Notes: a model not told the origin generated them from the sequence alone. A stretch of 64,000 nt of DNA from Streptococcus pluranimalium (GCF_002953735.1 NZ_CP025536.1:564001-628000), one strand, 5' to 3'; positions 34,806-46,741 are shown, numbered from the stretch's first letter. Numbers and translations are program-made.

Positions 34806-36758
34806 ATGACAGAAGAATTAAGAGACTTGCAAAATAAGGCTAGTGACTATGACGCCAGTCAAATCCAAGTTTTAGAAGGTTTGGAAGCTGTTCGTATGCG
34901 TCCAGGGATGTATATTGGTTCAACCTCAAAAGAGGGTCTTCACCATCTTGTTTGGGAAATTGTAGATAACTCTATTGATGAAGCCCTAGCTGGTTTTGCT
35001 GGACATATTGAAGTATTTATTGAGCCGGATAATTCGATTACAGTTATTGATGATGGACGAGGAATTCCTGTAGATATTCAAGAAAAAACTGGTCGCCCTG
35101 CAGTTGAAACAGTCTTTACAGTTCTTCATGCTGGAGGAAAATTTGGCGGTGGGGGCTACAAAGTATCGGGTGGTCTTCATGGTGTTGGATCATCTGTTGT
35201 TAATGCCTTATCAACACAATTAGATGTTAAAGTTCATAAAAACGGCAAAATCTATTACCAAGAATATCGTCGTGGTGTTGTTGTTGATGATTTAGCAATT
35301 GTTGGGGATACGGATTTGCAAGGAACAACAGTTCACTTTACACCAGATCCTGATATTTTCACCGAAACAACAGAATTTGATTTCGCCAAATTAGCTAAAC
35401 GTGTCCAAGAATTAGCTTTCCTTAACAAAGGTTTGCGTATTTCAATTACTGATAAACGTGAAGGCATGGAGACGAGCAAGGAATACCATTATGAGGGTGG
35501 GATTGCTAGCTATGTCGAATATATCAATGAAAATAAAGACACTATTTTTGAAACTCCTATTTTTACTGAAGGTGAGATGGATGGTATTGCAGTTGAAGTA
35601 GCGATGCAGTATACAACGACTTATCATGAAACTATCATGAGTTTCGCCAACAATATTCATACGCATGAAGGTGGGACACATGAGCAAGGCTTTAGAACAG
35701 CTTTGACTCGTGTCATCAATGATTATGCTAGACACAATAATATCTTAAAAGAAAAAGATGATAACTTGACAGGGGATGATGTTCGAGAAGGGTTAACTGC
35801 GGTTATATCAGTAAAGCATCCCAATCCTCAGTTTGAGGGGCAAACGAAGACAAAATTGGGAAATTCTGAAGTTGTTAAAATTACCAACCGTCTCTTCAGC
35901 GAAGCTTTCAGCCGTTTCCTCTTAGAAAATCCACAAGTTGCCCGTAAAATTGTTGAAAAAGGAATTCTAGCATCTAAGGCTCGTATTGCTGCTAAGCGTG
36001 CCCGCGAAGTGACCCGTAAGAAATCAGGTCTGGAGATTTCAAATCTTCCAGGGAAATTAGCAGATTGTTCTTCAAATGATGCTAGCCAAAATGAACTCTT
36101 CATTGTTGAGGGAGATTCGGCAGGAGGCTCTGCAAAATCAGGACGCAATCGTGAGTTTCAAGCGATTCTACCTATCCGTGGTAAGATTCTCAATGTTGAA
36201 AAAGCTACAATGGATAAAATTTTAGCCAATGAAGAAATTCGTAGTCTATTTACAGCAATGGGAACAGGATTTGGCGCGGAATTTGATGTTTCTAAAGCTC
36301 GCTATCAAAAATTGGTGATTATGACAGATGCTGACGTTGACGGAGCGCATATTCGTACATTACTTTTGACGTTGATTTACCGATTCATGCGTCCTGTGCT
36401 AGAGGCTGGTTATGTTTACATTGCTCAGCCTCCGATTTATGGTGTTAAAGTTGGTAGCGATATAAAAGCATATATCCAACCAGGAATCAATCAGGAAGAA
36501 GAATTGAAGAAAGCTCTAGCTGATTACAGCCAAGGACGTTCAAAACCAACTGTTCAACGTTATAAAGGTCTGGGTGAGATGGATGATCATCAGCTTTGGG
36601 AAACGACTATGGATCCTGAGAACCGCCTAATGGCCCAAGTATCAGTTGACGATGCCGCTGAAGCAGATAAAATCTTTGATATGCTTATGGGAGACCGCGT
36701 TGAACCCCGCCGTGAGTTTATTGAAGAAAATGCTGTATATAGTACGCTTGATATCTAG
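34806..36758 (+). CDS. gyrB: DNA gyrase subunit B
   Basis: The 650-residue ATPase subunit of gyrase introduces negative supercoils with GyrA. It has the GHKL ATPase domain ([37 protein letters not shown]), the transducer domain, and the Toprim domain with [20 protein letters not shown] (the quinolone-pocket region) and [15 protein letters not shown]. The [20 protein letters not shown] motif marks GyrB rather than ParE-like tails. Full length. ezrA follows with its own promoter. Confidence 0.98.
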   Translation: MTEELRDLQNKASDYDASQIQVLEGLEAVRMRPGMYIGSTSKEGLHHLVWEIVDNSIDEALAGFAGHIEVFIEPDNSITVIDDGRGIPVDIQEKTGRPAVETVFTVLHAGGKFGGGGYKVSGGLHGVGSSVVNALSTQLDVKVHKNGKIYYQEYRRGVVVDDLAIVGDTDLQGTTVHFTPDPDIFTETTEFDFAKLAKRVQELAFLNKGLRISITDKREGMETSKEYHYEGGIASYVEYINENKDTIFETPIFTEGEMDGIAVEVAMQYTTTYHETIMSFANNIHTHEGGTHEQGFRTALTRVINDYARHNNILKEKDDNLTGDDVREGLTAVISVKHPNPQFEGQTKTKLGNSEVVKITNRLFSEAFSRFLLENPQVARKIVEKGILASKARIAAKRAREVTRKKSGLEISNLPGKLADCSSNDASQNELFIVEGDSAGGSAKSGRNREFQAILPIRGKILNVEKATMDKILANEEIRSLFTAMGTGFGAEFDVSKARYQKLVIMTDADVDGAHIRTLLLTLIYRFMRPVLEAGYVYIAQPPIYGVKVGSDIKAYIQPGINQEEELKKALADYSQGRSKPTVQRYKGLGEMDDHQLWETTMDPENRLMAQVSVDDAAEADKIFDMLMGDRVEPRREFIEENAVYSTLDI

Positions 36759-36799
36759 AGTCTATCTAGTAAAAAAGAGGTGCAGAGAGCTTTTTAGTG

Positions 36800-36808
36800 T
36801 GGTATAAT
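36800..36808 (+). promoter_or_regulatory. Extended -10 promoter of ezrA
   Basis: TGG-TATAAT, -10 at 36803-36808, 49 bases ahead of the ATG. Confidence 0.6.
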
Positions 36809-36856
36809 CGTTATGCTAAAAGGCTCATAACAAGGAAGATAACTAAGGAGAAATAC

Positions 36857-38581
36857 ATGTCGAGCGGAATTGTATTAGTGATAGTAGCAATCGTTGTTTT
36901 AGTGATTGTTGCCTATCTTATCGCCGTGTTAATACGAAAAAGAAATGACTCATTAATCGAAAAACTTGTTCAAGAAAAAACCGACATTGAACAGTTACCT
37001 GTTGTTTCTGAAATAGAGGATGTCAAATCACTTCATTTGATTGGCCAAAGTCAGGCTAATTTTAGAGAGTGGCAACAAAAATGGGATGATATTTCATCAA
37101 ATTCTTTAAAGGAAATTGAGAAACAATTATTTGAGGCTGAGAATCTCAATGATACTTTCCACTTCTTTAAAGCAAAGTCAGAAATTGAAAAGGTCGAAAG
37201 TCAATTATCGTTAATTCGTGAAGATATTGCTGCTATTCGAGAAGCTCTTAATATTTTAAAAGCTCAAGAAGAGAAAAATAGTGCACGTGTCAAACATGCT
37301 CTAGACTTATACGAAGAGCTACAACAATCAATTAACGAAAACAGCGACAATTATGGCACGACTATGCCAGAAATTGAGAAGCAACTTAAGAATATTGAAA
37401 AAGAATTCTCACAGTTTGTAACGCTGAACTCATCCGGAGATCCTGTTGAAGCTTCTGCTCTTTTGGACAAAGCCGAAGAGCATACCATCGCTTTGGGGCA
37501 AATTTCAGAGAAAATTCCGGCTATCGTTACGAAGTTAGAAGATGATTTTCCTGATCAGTTGGATGATTTAGAAAGTGGTTACGCACGACTTCTTGAAGAA
37601 AATTATCATTTTAAAGAAAAAAATATTGAAATTCGTTTCCAAAATATTCGTGATTCTATTCGTTCAACGTCAAATGGATTAGTTAGCCTAGATCTTGATC
37701 AAGCTAATGAAGGTAATGAAGATATTCAAGAGCGTATCAATGAGCTTTACGATATTTTTGAACGTGAGATTGAGGCGCATGGAAAAGTTGTTAAAAATAG
37801 CAAGATTATTCCTGATTATCTAGCGCATGCAAAAGCTAACAACGTTCAACTAACAAATGAATTAAATCGTCTTTCTAAAAAATATATTCTAAATGATGGA
37901 CAAAACGTTAATATCCGTCATTTCTCTGATGAGTTGGAAACAATTGAAGAGAAGATTTTACCAAGTGTTATGAATCTTGAAGAGCAAGAACAGCCATTTT
38001 CTTTACTTGATGGCCGCTTAGAAGATGCACTTCAGACTTTAGCACGTATTGAAAGCGCACAACTTGAAGTTGCGGAAGAATTGAGTGCAGTTGAGCGAAC
38101 CGAAGCCAATGCTCGTGAAAAATTAGATTACTATATCAATAAACTTCACATGATTAAACGTTATATGGAAAAACGTCATCTGCCAGGAATTCCTCAAGAA
38201 TTTTTAAGTGTCTTTTTTACAGCAAGTGCGCAACTTGAGGCTTTGATGGAGGAGTTGAGTCGGGGTCGTATTCATATTGAGACTATAGCAAGAATGACTG
38301 AATCAGCAACATCTTCATTAGATATGCTAGAGGAAACGACCTATCGTGTTGTCCAAAATGCTGCATTGACTGAACAATTACTACAATATTCAAATCGTTA
38401 CCGTAGTTTTGAACCAGGAGTTCAAAGTAGTTTTGAACATTCTTTAAAATTATTTGAACAGGATTACGATTATCAAGGAGCATTTGAGGAAATTTCATAT
38501 GCTTTAGAAACCGTAGAACCGGGTGTTACAGATCGTTTTGTAAACTCTTACGAAAAAACACGCGAAGAGATTTTACTATAA
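36857..38581 (+). CDS. ezrA: Septation ring formation regulator EzrA
   Basis: The 574-residue protein has a single N-terminal membrane helix (about residues 4-24) followed by a long, coiled-coil, spectrin-like cytoplasmic region rich in Glu, Lys and Leu. EzrA binds FtsZ and helps position and constrict the Z ring and septal wall machinery. The ATG at 36857 has CTAAGGAG in front. The longer frame starting at 36797 lies on the -10 box and is rejected. Confidence 0.95.
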   Translation: MSSGIVLVIVAIVVLVIVAYLIAVLIRKRNDSLIEKLVQEKTDIEQLPVVSEIEDVKSLHLIGQSQANFREWQQKWDDISSNSLKEIEKQLFEAENLNDTFHFFKAKSEIEKVESQLSLIREDIAAIREALNILKAQEEKNSARVKHALDLYEELQQSINENSDNYGTTMPEIEKQLKNIEKEFSQFVTLNSSGDPVEASALLDKAEEHTIALGQISEKIPAIVTKLEDDFPDQLDDLESGYARLLEENYHFKEKNIEIRFQNIRDSIRSTSNGLVSLDLDQANEGNEDIQERINELYDIFEREIEAHGKVVKNSKIIPDYLAHAKANNVQLTNELNRLSKKYILNDGQNVNIRHFSDELETIEEKILPSVMNLEEQEQPFSLLDGRLEDALQTLARIESAQLEVAEELSAVERTEANAREKLDYYINKLHMIKRYMEKRHLPGIPQEFLSVFFTASAQLEALMEELSRGRIHIETIARMTESATSSLDMLEETTYRVVQNAALTEQLLQYSNRYRSFEPGVQSSFEHSLKLFEQDYDYQGAFEEISYALETVEPGVTDRFVNSYEKTREEILL

Positions 38582-38603
38582 CAACAGATACTTGAAAGAA
38601 CTA

Positions 38604-38672
38604 AAGACTCTCTTAGGGATAGACAGTGACATACTTATAGTCACTCGAAACTCCTAAGAGAGTTTTTGGGGC
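38604..38672 (+). terminator. Terminator of ezrA
   Basis: ACTCTCTTAGG / CCTAAGAGAGT with an inner AGTGAC / GTCACT stem, followed by TTTTTGG. Confidence 0.88.
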
Positions 38673-38710
38673 TCTTCGTCAACTGTAGTGGGTGACTAAT
38701 AGCTAACAAC

Positions 38711-38744
38711 TAGAGAGAATCGTTTCGGTTCTCTCTTTTTGGAT
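38711..38744 (+). terminator. Second terminator-like hairpin
   Basis: AGAGAGAATCG / CGGTTCTCTCT followed by TTTTT. Confidence 0.6.
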
Positions 38745-38792
38745 GTTTAAAGCGATGAGAATTTTGGTTTTAAAGTTTTTGAATATTTTAAC

Positions 38793-38933
38793 TCCAAAAG
38801 CTTGGCGTTTGATATCTTTGATGAGCTTGAAGAAGCCATTATAGACTTTATTTATTACTACAACAACAAACGAATTAAAGCAAAACTAAAAGGACTTAGT
38901 CCTGTCCAATACAGAACTAAATCCTTTCAATAA
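38793..38933 (+). pseudogene. IS3-family (IS150-group) transposase OrfB, C-terminal remnant
   Basis: About 46 codons read FDELEEAIIDFIYYYNNKRI and KAKLKGLSPVQYRTKSFQ before TAA. This is the conserved end of IS150-group transposases (YYN.KR...L.GLSPVQYR). The catalytic core and the 5' end are absent, so it is inert. Confidence 0.85.
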
Positions 38934-38935
38934 TT

Positions 38936-38963
38936 ATTTGTTCAACTTTTTGGGGTCAGTACA
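38936..38963. mobile_element. Right inverted repeat of the degraded IS3-family element
   Basis: TTCAACTTTTTGGGGTCAGT-ACA (38941-38963) matches the terminal inverted repeat usual for this IS group (TGTACTGACCCC...). No matching left end was found upstream, so the element is truncated. Confidence 0.7.
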
Positions 38964-39358
38964 TTGAATATCGTTTTTATTAAAGATGAAACGATTAGTA
39001 AGATAGTGAAAGGAGATGTGGAGGAATTAACAATATCAAAGAGATCATAGTAGCTGGTATTAGCGAATGTCAAGACAAAGCCTGCTCCTTAACTAAAAGA
39101 AGCAGGTCATAAAAAGAACGATAGAATTCGAAAGTAACTTTTTAGTGCTTTGCTTTCTGAGTATAAGTTCAGTTAAAATCCCATTAGGAGAGTATTTATG
39201 ATTTTGTTTTATAGTAATCTGCACGGCAAACATTAGACTCTCTGGTGTCCCTTTTGTTAATCTAGATTCGTGAGAACTATCGTAGAATAACAATGCATTT
39301 CACCATATTTGGAAAGTTTGACTTTGCTTTATCTGAAGGTTAATTCATTGAACTATCA
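38964..39358. other. Non-coding region with possible gene debris
   Basis: Short open stretches (for example 38994-39110, with IKEIIVAGISE) are broken by stops and shifts and look like decayed coding sequence. A CCTGCT / AGCAGG hairpin lies at 39079-39107. TCTGAAGGTTAATTCATTGA (39332-39351) resembles a segment at 26073. Nothing functional can be assigned. Confidence 0.35.
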
Positions 39359-39865
39359 TTACAGACGCCATTGTTTTGTTTGTAAATAGTGATTGATTAG
39401 TTTCTTTTGCTTGGCGATAATGAGATGACTTTTTAAAAATGATGCTAAATGATCGAGAGAAACCCATTGAAAATCAGTGGTTTCATTTTTTTGGAGCTTG
39501 ACACTTTCTTTATTACCGCTATAAGTTGCGTGATAATTGTGGTAAATTGAATATTCTGTAGGCTTAATGGCCTCTCCGAGGAAGGTAATGTTGGATACTG
39601 ATAAGCCAGTTTCTTCCCAAATTTCTCGTTTGATAGCTGCCAGAGACTCTTCACCTTTTAAGACAGAACCTCCAGCACTTGCTTCGTAATAATTAGGATG
39701 AATCGGTTTATTGGCATCTCTTTTCATGAAAAGAATACTTCCGTCTTTTGATTGAATAATAGCCTCTACAACTAAATGGAAGCGCCCTGGAGGAATAATC
39801 TGTCCTCTGATGAGTGTTTCCCCTGTTTTTGTGACAGTTTGATCATAAGCATCCCAATATTCCAT
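39359..39865 (-). CDS. NUDIX hydrolase
   Basis: The 168-residue protein contains a complete Nudix box, GGSVLKGEESLAAIKREIWE followed by ETGLS, which binds Mg and hydrolyses a nucleoside diphosphate linked to another group. The N-terminal part (MEYWDAYDQTVTKTGETLIR) resembles the IPP isomerase-like/YfcD-type Nudix subgroup. ATG 39865 has AAAGGAG at 8 bases and is preferred to 39892. The substrate is unknown. Single gene. Confidence 0.87.
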   Translation of the reverse strand: MEYWDAYDQTVTKTGETLIRGQIIPPGRFHLVVEAIIQSKDGSILFMKRDANKPIHPNYYEASAGGSVLKGEESLAAIKREIWEETGLSVSNITFLGEAIKPTEYSIYHNYHATYSGNKESVKLQKNETTDFQWVSLDHLASFLKSHLIIAKQKKLINHYLQTKQWRL

Positions 39866-39892
39866 GTGTAAAACTCCTTTGCTGTAAACCAT

Positions 39893-40198
39893 TGTCTTTG
39901 AAAAAAACTAAACATTCAAACCCAGTATCTCCGTTTTTTAGTAATCAAGCATATAAACTAGATGTTCTTAAAACTGTAACAAAATCAGTTATGCTTTGAT
40001 GGAGATAAGGAGTGATGGGGACATCATTTTAAAAGACACAATAACTTTGTCGCCAGATCCCTTTTTAGGGGAACTAAAAGAGAGCGTGAGTTTATCAAAT
40101 AGAAAAGGAATCTTCCATTGCTCGCTGGAACAAGTCAGTATAAAAATGATGTGTTAGAAGTAGGTCAATCGGGGCAACAGGTCATAAATTATCAGGCT
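39893..40198. other. Intergenic region with a 10-bp inverted repeat
   Basis: ACATCATTTT (40021-40030) and AAAATGATGT (40143-40152) form a perfect inverted repeat around 112 bases. There is no gene. Promoter-type sequence for the NUDIX gene is expected near 39900-39960 but is not clear. Confidence 0.35.
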
Positions 40199-40648
40199 TT
40201 ATTTTCCGAAAAGACGATTGAAAAATCCTTTTTTAGGTTTATTCAATATAGTATGGTCGGTATCGTCTTCAGTTAAAGTGATTAAGTCTGTTTCGCTACG
40301 ATTGATAGCATGATCAGTGAAAATGATAACACCAAAAGGAGATGTTACTTGTTTTTCTTCAATAATAGTAGCAGATAGACCTTTATTTTTAGCAGTTGTC
40401 ATAAAAGCCATCTGTTTTTCTTCACTGATACGTGATGATATTTTAACTTTTATAGGATTAATGAGTTCAATTTCTTTGTCTAGGGCCGTCGAAAATAAAC
40501 CTAATATCTTGTCATTATTAACATCCTCGATATTTATAGTAATCAGAACACGCTCTTGAAATGTACCAAGATAATATCGCTGTTCATCAGGATTTAAAAC
40601 GCGATTACCTGATGAGCGTTCCATAATTTTTTGATTGACATCTGACAT
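40199..40648 (-). CDS. YueI / DUF1694 family protein
   Basis: This 149-residue cytoplasmic protein has the DUF1694 pattern: YLGTFQERVLITINIEDV early, LDKEIELINPIKVKISSRIS in the middle, and FGVIIFTDHAIN towards the C-terminus. Function unknown. The family is common in Firmicutes. GAGGAACTTTG precedes the ATG on the minus strand. Divergent from eno. Confidence 0.82.
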   Translation of the reverse strand: MSDVNQKIMERSSGNRVLNPDEQRYYLGTFQERVLITINIEDVNNDKILGLFSTALDKEIELINPIKVKISSRISEEKQMAFMTTAKNKGLSATIIEEKQVTSPFGVIIFTDHAINRSETDLITLTEDDTDHTILNKPKKGFFNRLFGK

Positions 40649-40723
40649 ACAAAGTTCCTCAAATTTCCATTTTTTAATATTGTACTATAATTTTCAGTTT
40701 TTCTGAAAAGATTGTCTTTTAAT

Positions 40724-40752
40724 TTGAAGAAAATATGATATTGTGGTATTAT
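40724..40752 (+). promoter_or_regulatory. Promoter of eno
   Basis: TTGAAG (40724-40729), 17-base spacer, TATTAT (40747-40752) with a TGG extension. Confidence 0.7.
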
Positions 40753-40771
40753 TAACATGTAAAATATTTAA

Positions 40772-42094
<1,323 letters not shown>

Positions 42095-42113
42095 TAGCTA
42101 ATCTTATTAGCTA

Positions 42114-42146
42114 AAGAAGAGTCGAGAAATCGGCTCTTTTTTAATT
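42114..42146 (+). terminator. Terminator of eno
   Basis: AAGAGTCG / CGGCTCTT hairpin followed by TTTTT. Confidence 0.85.
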
Positions 42147-42197
42147 GGTTATTATGTAAGTATTACATCTTAATATTTTATGAAAATTAGAAAAAAC

Positions 42198-42225
42198 TTG
42201 ACAAATTATAGAATGGTGATAAAGT
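42198..42225 (+). promoter_or_regulatory. Promoter of the Bsp-repeat amidase gene
   Basis: Perfect TTGACA (42198-42203), 16-base spacer, TAAAGT (42220-42225). Confidence 0.65.
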
Positions 42226-42254
42226 TGTAATAATTGGAATTAGGAGATTAAACC

Positions 42255-44885
42255 ATGAAAAAGAAGATGTATAAGTCTAAGAAACATTGGGTCGTTGCAG
42301 GGATCACATCAGCAGGTCTGATTTTATCACCTAGTGTGTTAGCAGAAGAGAGTGCTAATCACACCACAAGTTCGTCCGTCAGTAGTTGGGTTGGGCTCAA
42401 TCAGCCAGCTCAATTAGCACCAACTTCTCCTGACACAGCACCAGCTTCATCAGAGACAGACAGCCGTGTGACCAGTGAGCCGACACTTGCTAGTACTGAT
42501 TTGTCAGTGAACAAGACTCAGTCAGAGTCACCAGCATCCTCAGTTCGTTCATCAGAGGCGACTCTAGTAGAAAGCTTTGCGGCTGCTTCTGAGCAATCCT
42601 CTTCCTCAGTAAGAAGTGCTAGTGCAACAGCTACTCATGTTGAAAGCGTCACTGAACCTACAGTGTCTCGAAGCACATCTTCTCCAGAAAGAGCTAGTGC
42701 TCTTACTAGTACCGCTGTCAGCTCTAGTAACGGTGACCTGCCTGGTGCAGCAGCAGGTAATGGGCATTCAGAAGAAGTCTTAGTCGCTAAAGTGGTCAAT
42801 CAGAAGACCCTGACCTTGAAATATAACGGACCTATCGCCAGCAATGAAAAAATTCAATACGCCGTTTGGGGAGATGTTAATGGTCGTAATGATATCACTT
42901 GGTATACCGCAGATCAGATAGGAGCTGCCTATGTTGATTTGTCTAAACATAAAGAATATGGTCTTTATCATGTTCATACCTATAAGAATAGCTCAGGGAA
43001 AATGATTGGTTTGGAAGGTGGTCAACTAACGGTTGCTAAACCTTGGTTAACCCCTAAAATCACAGAAAGTTCTCCTAACCATTATGTGGTTCGTTTAGAG
43101 GGTGTTCCATCAAGTATCAGTGCGGTCAAAGTACCGGTATGGTCCGACAAAAATGGTCAAGATGACCTCAAGTGGTATTCTGCCAGTCAAGTTTCTTCTG
43201 GTATTTATGAAGCTCATATTGATACGGCACATCATAACAATGACTTTGGCACCTATCATGTTCATGCCTATGGGGTTAGTGCCATCACGGGTCAACAGAT
43301 TGCGATTGCCTCAACACGCTTTGAACGGGTTGCCAAAGCAGTTCCGCAACAAAGCTTGGCCAAGGTCTCTATTTCTGCCAAGACAGACACGACGGCAACA
43401 GTGACAGTGACCACTGTCGAAAAAGCTATCAAAAGTATCGCCGTTGCTGCTTGGTCTAAGACAGGTGGTCAAGACGATCTCAAGTGGTACCAAGCTAACG
43501 CTGTTAATCAAACCGCGCAAGTGACGGTTAACATGCGTGATTTGTCTAACACCAGCGATGACTATACCATTCACGTTTACACCACCTATCAAGATGGTAG
43601 TCGTGTTGGGACTAATTTAGGGGATCATCGCTTTACAAGGCCAGCTGCTAGTCAAACCGTGTCAGCTCGTTTAACCTCAACGGGGATTGCCTTAAGTGTT
43701 GCCTCAACGGCCGTGAAAGACCTTAGTAAGGTTCGTGTTGCGGTCTGGTCAGATGCCAGCGGACAAGATGATATCAAATGGTATGCGACGGACACCAAGG
43801 GAGAGGCTTTAGCGCTCTATGGCAACCATAAATCCACAGGTCTTTATCATATTCATGCTTATTCCTACGAGACAGGCAAGCCAGTGTTTGTAGCTAAAAC
43901 AACGGCAACTATTGCGCAATTGCCAAGTAAAACAGGCAGTGTCAGCATTTCAAGTGTTAATCACACAACGAATACCTTTCAGACAACTATTAGTCAGGTG
44001 AGTGCACGTGATGGCTTGAAATCCGTTCGTGTTGCGGTCTGGTCGGATGCTAGTGGACAGGATGACCTTGAATGGCAAGTAGCCACAAGACAGTCTAACG
44101 GCACCTACATCGCCACAACCTCCTTAGCCAAACACGGCTATACTAACGGTAAATATCATGTGCATGTTTATTATGAATTGGGAAATGGCAGTTTATCAGC
44201 TCTATCAGCTTCAACCACGACTATTAGTGGAGTAGTTGCGAAAGAGGATACCACTGGATCGGCTTCACAAGGTAATTATGGAAAAGTAAATAAGATCATT
44301 TACCTGGATGCAGGTCATGGCGGTTATGACCCAGGTGCTGTTTATGGGAATATTACTGAAAAGTCTCTGAATTTAAAAATTCAGTCCTTAGTACAAGCAA
44401 AATTAGAACGCGCCGGCTATAAGGTCATCACAACAAGAACAGCTGATAGTTTTGTCGATTTATTACCAAGATCTTCAAAAGCTAATCAGAGTTTAGCAGA
44501 TTTATTTGTAAGTATTCATTTTAATGCTTCAACAAGTGCTTCTGCAAATGGAATTGAAACTTATTATTACGAATATTATCCAGAGTACCAACCATCAATA
44601 AATAAGCTCTATCATAATCATGCGGAGCGTTTGAAGAGAAGTGCTACACTCGCCTCTGCCATTCAAAGTGCGGCTGTCGGAGCTACTGGAGCAAAAAACA
44701 ATGGTGTCTTACGGAATACTTTCGCGGTTCTGAGAGAAACAACTGCTCCAGCGGTACTTTTAGAGCTTGGCTACTTATCCAACGATATTGAGAGAAGCCG
44801 TATCAGCCAAAGTTCCTATCAGGAAAAACTAGCTAATGCCATTGTTAGTGGTATCTTGAGCTATTATAAAACTTATTCAATTTAA
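42255..44885 (+). CDS. Secreted N-acetylmuramoyl-L-alanine amidase with GBS Bsp-like repeats
   Basis: The 876-residue exported protein has a signal peptide (about residues 1-30, ending LSPSVLAEE), a Ser/Thr-rich low-complexity region (about 31-175), five Bsp-like repeats (about 176-660) each with a core like VWSDxxGQDDLKWY...YHVHAY, and a C-terminal Amidase_3 domain from 682. Zinc ligands and catalytic residues are His688 (LDAGHGG), Glu702, His755 (SIHFNAS) and Glu837 (LLELGYL). It should cleave the MurNAc-L-Ala bond in the wall. It has no LPXTG motif, so the repeats probably hold it to the wall. AGGAGA precedes the ATG. Confidence 0.93.
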   Translation: MKKKMYKSKKHWVVAGITSAGLILSPSVLAEESANHTTSSSVSSWVGLNQPAQLAPTSPDTAPASSETDSRVTSEPTLASTDLSVNKTQSESPASSVRSSEATLVESFAAASEQSSSSVRSASATATHVESVTEPTVSRSTSSPERASALTSTAVSSSNGDLPGAAAGNGHSEEVLVAKVVNQKTLTLKYNGPIASNEKIQYAVWGDVNGRNDITWYTADQIGAAYVDLSKHKEYGLYHVHTYKNSSGKMIGLEGGQLTVAKPWLTPKITESSPNHYVVRLEGVPSSISAVKVPVWSDKNGQDDLKWYSASQVSSGIYEAHIDTAHHNNDFGTYHVHAYGVSAITGQQIAIASTRFERVAKAVPQQSLAKVSISAKTDTTATVTVTTVEKAIKSIAVAAWSKTGGQDDLKWYQANAVNQTAQVTVNMRDLSNTSDDYTIHVYTTYQDGSRVGTNLGDHRFTRPAASQTVSARLTSTGIALSVASTAVKDLSKVRVAVWSDASGQDDIKWYATDTKGEALALYGNHKSTGLYHIHAYSYETGKPVFVAKTTATIAQLPSKTGSVSISSVNHTTNTFQTTISQVSARDGLKSVRVAVWSDASGQDDLEWQVATRQSNGTYIATTSLAKHGYTNGKYHVHVYYELGNGSLSALSASTTTISGVVAKEDTTGSASQGNYGKVNKIIYLDAGHGGYDPGAVYGNITEKSLNLKIQSLVQAKLERAGYKVITTRTADSFVDLLPRSSKANQSLADLFVSIHFNASTSASANGIETYYYEYYPEYQPSINKLYHNHAERLKRSATLASAIQSAAVGATGAKNNGVLRNTFAVLRETTAPAVLLELGYLSNDIERSRISQSSYQEKLANAIVSGILSYYKTYSI

Positions 44886-44891
44886 TAAAAA

Positions 44892-44926
44892 TTAAAAAAT
44901 CTACTCGTAGGAGTGGATTTTTTGGT
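44892..44926 (+). terminator. Terminator of the amidase gene
   Basis: AAAAAATCtACTC / GAGTgGATTTTTT hairpin. A TGG-TATAAT (44926-44931) that can serve pepT follows at once. Confidence 0.88.
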
Positions 44927-44963
44927 ATAATTCAGTTGAGATAAATAAGAAAGAGGTTCTTTT

Positions 44964-46190
44964 ATGGCATATTCGAATTTATTAGATCGTTTTTTAACGT
45001 ATGTAAAGTTTAATACACGTAGTGATGAAACAAGTCAGACAACACCTAGTACACAAAGTCAGATTGACTTTGCCTTAACGATTCTAAAACCAGAAATGGA
45101 AAAAATTGGTTTGCAAGATGTTCATTATTTAGAGTCAAATGGTTATATTATCGGAACATTGCCGGCAAATTCTGATAAATTCAGCTATAAAATCGGCTAT
45201 ATTTCTCATATTGACACAGCTGATTTTAATGCTGAAGGTGTCAATCCCCAAATTATAGAGAACTATGACGGCTCTGATATTCCACTAGGAGAATCAGGAT
45301 TTCAATTATCACCGACTGATTTTCCTAATCTAAACAATTATCATGGACAAACCTTAATCACTACCGATGGTACGACACTTTTAGGAGCTGATGATAAATC
45401 TGGTATTGCTGAAATCATGACTGCTATTGAGTATTTTACCAGTCATCCAGAGGTTGAACATGGGGAAATTCGTGTTGGCTTTGGACCTGATGAAGAAATT
45501 GGTGTGGGTGCAGATAAGTTTGATGTTGCTGATTTTGATGTAGACTTCGCCTATACGGTTGATGGTGGTCCACTCGGTGAACTTCAATTTGAAACTTTTA
45601 GTGCAGCTGCAGCCGATATCACCTTTAAAGGTCGCAATGTCCATCCTGGCACAGCTAAGGATCAAATGGTTAATGCTTTTCAACTGGCGATTGATTTTCA
45701 CAATGCGCTTCCAGAATCAGATCGTCCAGAACTAACCGAAGGCTACCAAGGCTTTTATCACCTCCACGGACTTGACGGTTCAGTAGAAGAAGCACATAGT
45801 TCTTACATTATCCGAGATTTTGATAGTAATGCGTTTGAAAATCGTAAGAAGTTAATGCTAGATATCGCTACAAAAATGAATGAAGCGCTTGATCAAGAGC
45901 GTGTTCTAGTTAGTTTGAAAGATCAATACTTTAATATGCGTCAGGTGATTGAAAAAGATATGACACCAATCAATCTTGCAAAAGAGGTGATGGAAAAACT
46001 TGATATTAAGCCAATTATTGAACCTATCCGTGGTGGAACAGATGGCTCTAAGATTTCCTTTATGGGGATTCCAACACCAAATATTTTTGCTGGTGGAGAA
46101 AATATGCATGGTCGCTTTGAATTTGTCAGTCTTCAAACGATGGAAAGAGCAGTTGATGTTATTGTTGGTATATCGACTGCTGTGAAATAG
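44964..46190 (+). CDS. pepT: Peptidase T (tripeptidase)
   Basis: The 408-residue M20-family zinc aminotripeptidase is cytoplasmic and completes peptide breakdown. Metal ligands lie in [12 protein letters not shown] (His, Asp), [14 protein letters not shown] (bridging Asp), [13 protein letters not shown] (catalytic Glu and ligand Glu), FAYTVDGG and the C-terminal [12 protein letters not shown] (His). Length is normal. AAAGAGGT precedes the ATG. Confidence 0.97.
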   Translation: MAYSNLLDRFLTYVKFNTRSDETSQTTPSTQSQIDFALTILKPEMEKIGLQDVHYLESNGYIIGTLPANSDKFSYKIGYISHIDTADFNAEGVNPQIIENYDGSDIPLGESGFQLSPTDFPNLNNYHGQTLITTDGTTLLGADDKSGIAEIMTAIEYFTSHPEVEHGEIRVGFGPDEEIGVGADKFDVADFDVDFAYTVDGGPLGELQFETFSAAAADITFKGRNVHPGTAKDQMVNAFQLAIDFHNALPESDRPELTEGYQGFYHLHGLDGSVEEAHSSYIIRDFDSNAFENRKKLMLDIATKMNEALDQERVLVSLKDQYFNMRQVIEKDMTPINLAKEVMEKLDIKPIIEPIRGGTDGSKISFMGIPTPNIFAGGENMHGRFEFVSLQTMERAVDVIVGISTAVK

Positions 46191-46243
46191 CTTTTTGAAA
46201 GTTTATAAGAAGTATGGTAGAATAGCTTTGGGGGTTACCGCAT

Positions 46244-46741
46244 ATGATTAGAATTTTTGGTAAAATAAGATACCATTGGCAACCTGAACTATCATGGCTC
46301 TTAATTTATTGGTCTTTAACAATAGCACCAATTTTTATTGGCTTATCTTTACTATTTGAACGAACAAAGATACCATTGGCATTCTTCTTATTGTTTGCTT
46401 TGTTTTTAATCTTATTGGGGTTTGGACTACATCGCTTTTTCATTATTGGTGAGGATGATCAATTAAAAATTGTATCAATGGATGTTTTTAAACCACAGAA
46501 TGTGAAGATTTCTAGCATCAAAAAGATCGAAGTAACAAAGTTAAGCATCACCTTGTTGTTTAATGGCAGTACAAAAAAACGCATCTTTTATATGCGTAAG
46601 TGGCCTAAGAAGTATTTTCTTGATGCTCTGGCAGTTCATCCTTATTTTAAAGGTGAGGTTGAATTAATGGATAACTTTGTTGAGTTGGATTATTTTGAAG
46701 CATATAAAAACGAAAAGACTCCTAGAGCATTAGAGCCTTAG
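46244..46741 (+). CDS. EbsA family protein
   Basis: This 165-residue protein has two N-terminal membrane helices (about 17-40 and 45-68), then a basic beta-rich domain (KPQNVKISSIKKIEVTKLSI). Size, topology and the neighbouring ferredoxin gene match the EbsA family, which was named from an enterococcal pore-forming protein linked to cell-surface properties. GGGGG lies upstream of the ATG. It overlaps the convergent ferredoxin gene by 20 bases. Confidence 0.78.
   Translation: MIRIFGKIRYHWQPELSWLLIYWSLTIAPIFIGLSLLFERTKIPLAFFLLFALFLILLGFGLHRFFIIGEDDQLKIVSMDVFKPQNVKISSIKKIEVTKLSITLLFNGSTKKRIFYMRKWPKKYFLDALAVHPYFKGEVELMDNFVELDYFEAYKNEKTPRALEP

Noticed and set aside
36797..36856. Upstream extension of ezrA
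   Set aside because: It overlaps the -10 promoter box; ATG 36857 has a strong ribosome site and gives the normal EzrA N-terminus.
39093..39293. 66-aa ORF on the minus strand near the IS remnant
   Set aside because: No ribosome site, no recognisable motif, lies in decayed sequence.
40317..40559. 80-aa plus-strand ORF inside the DUF1694 gene
   Set aside because: Antisense shadow of a family-supported gene.
42255..44885. Repeats in the amidase gene as a CRISPR or tandem DNA array
   Set aside because: The repeats are about 90 codons long, diverged and in frame. They are protein domains.
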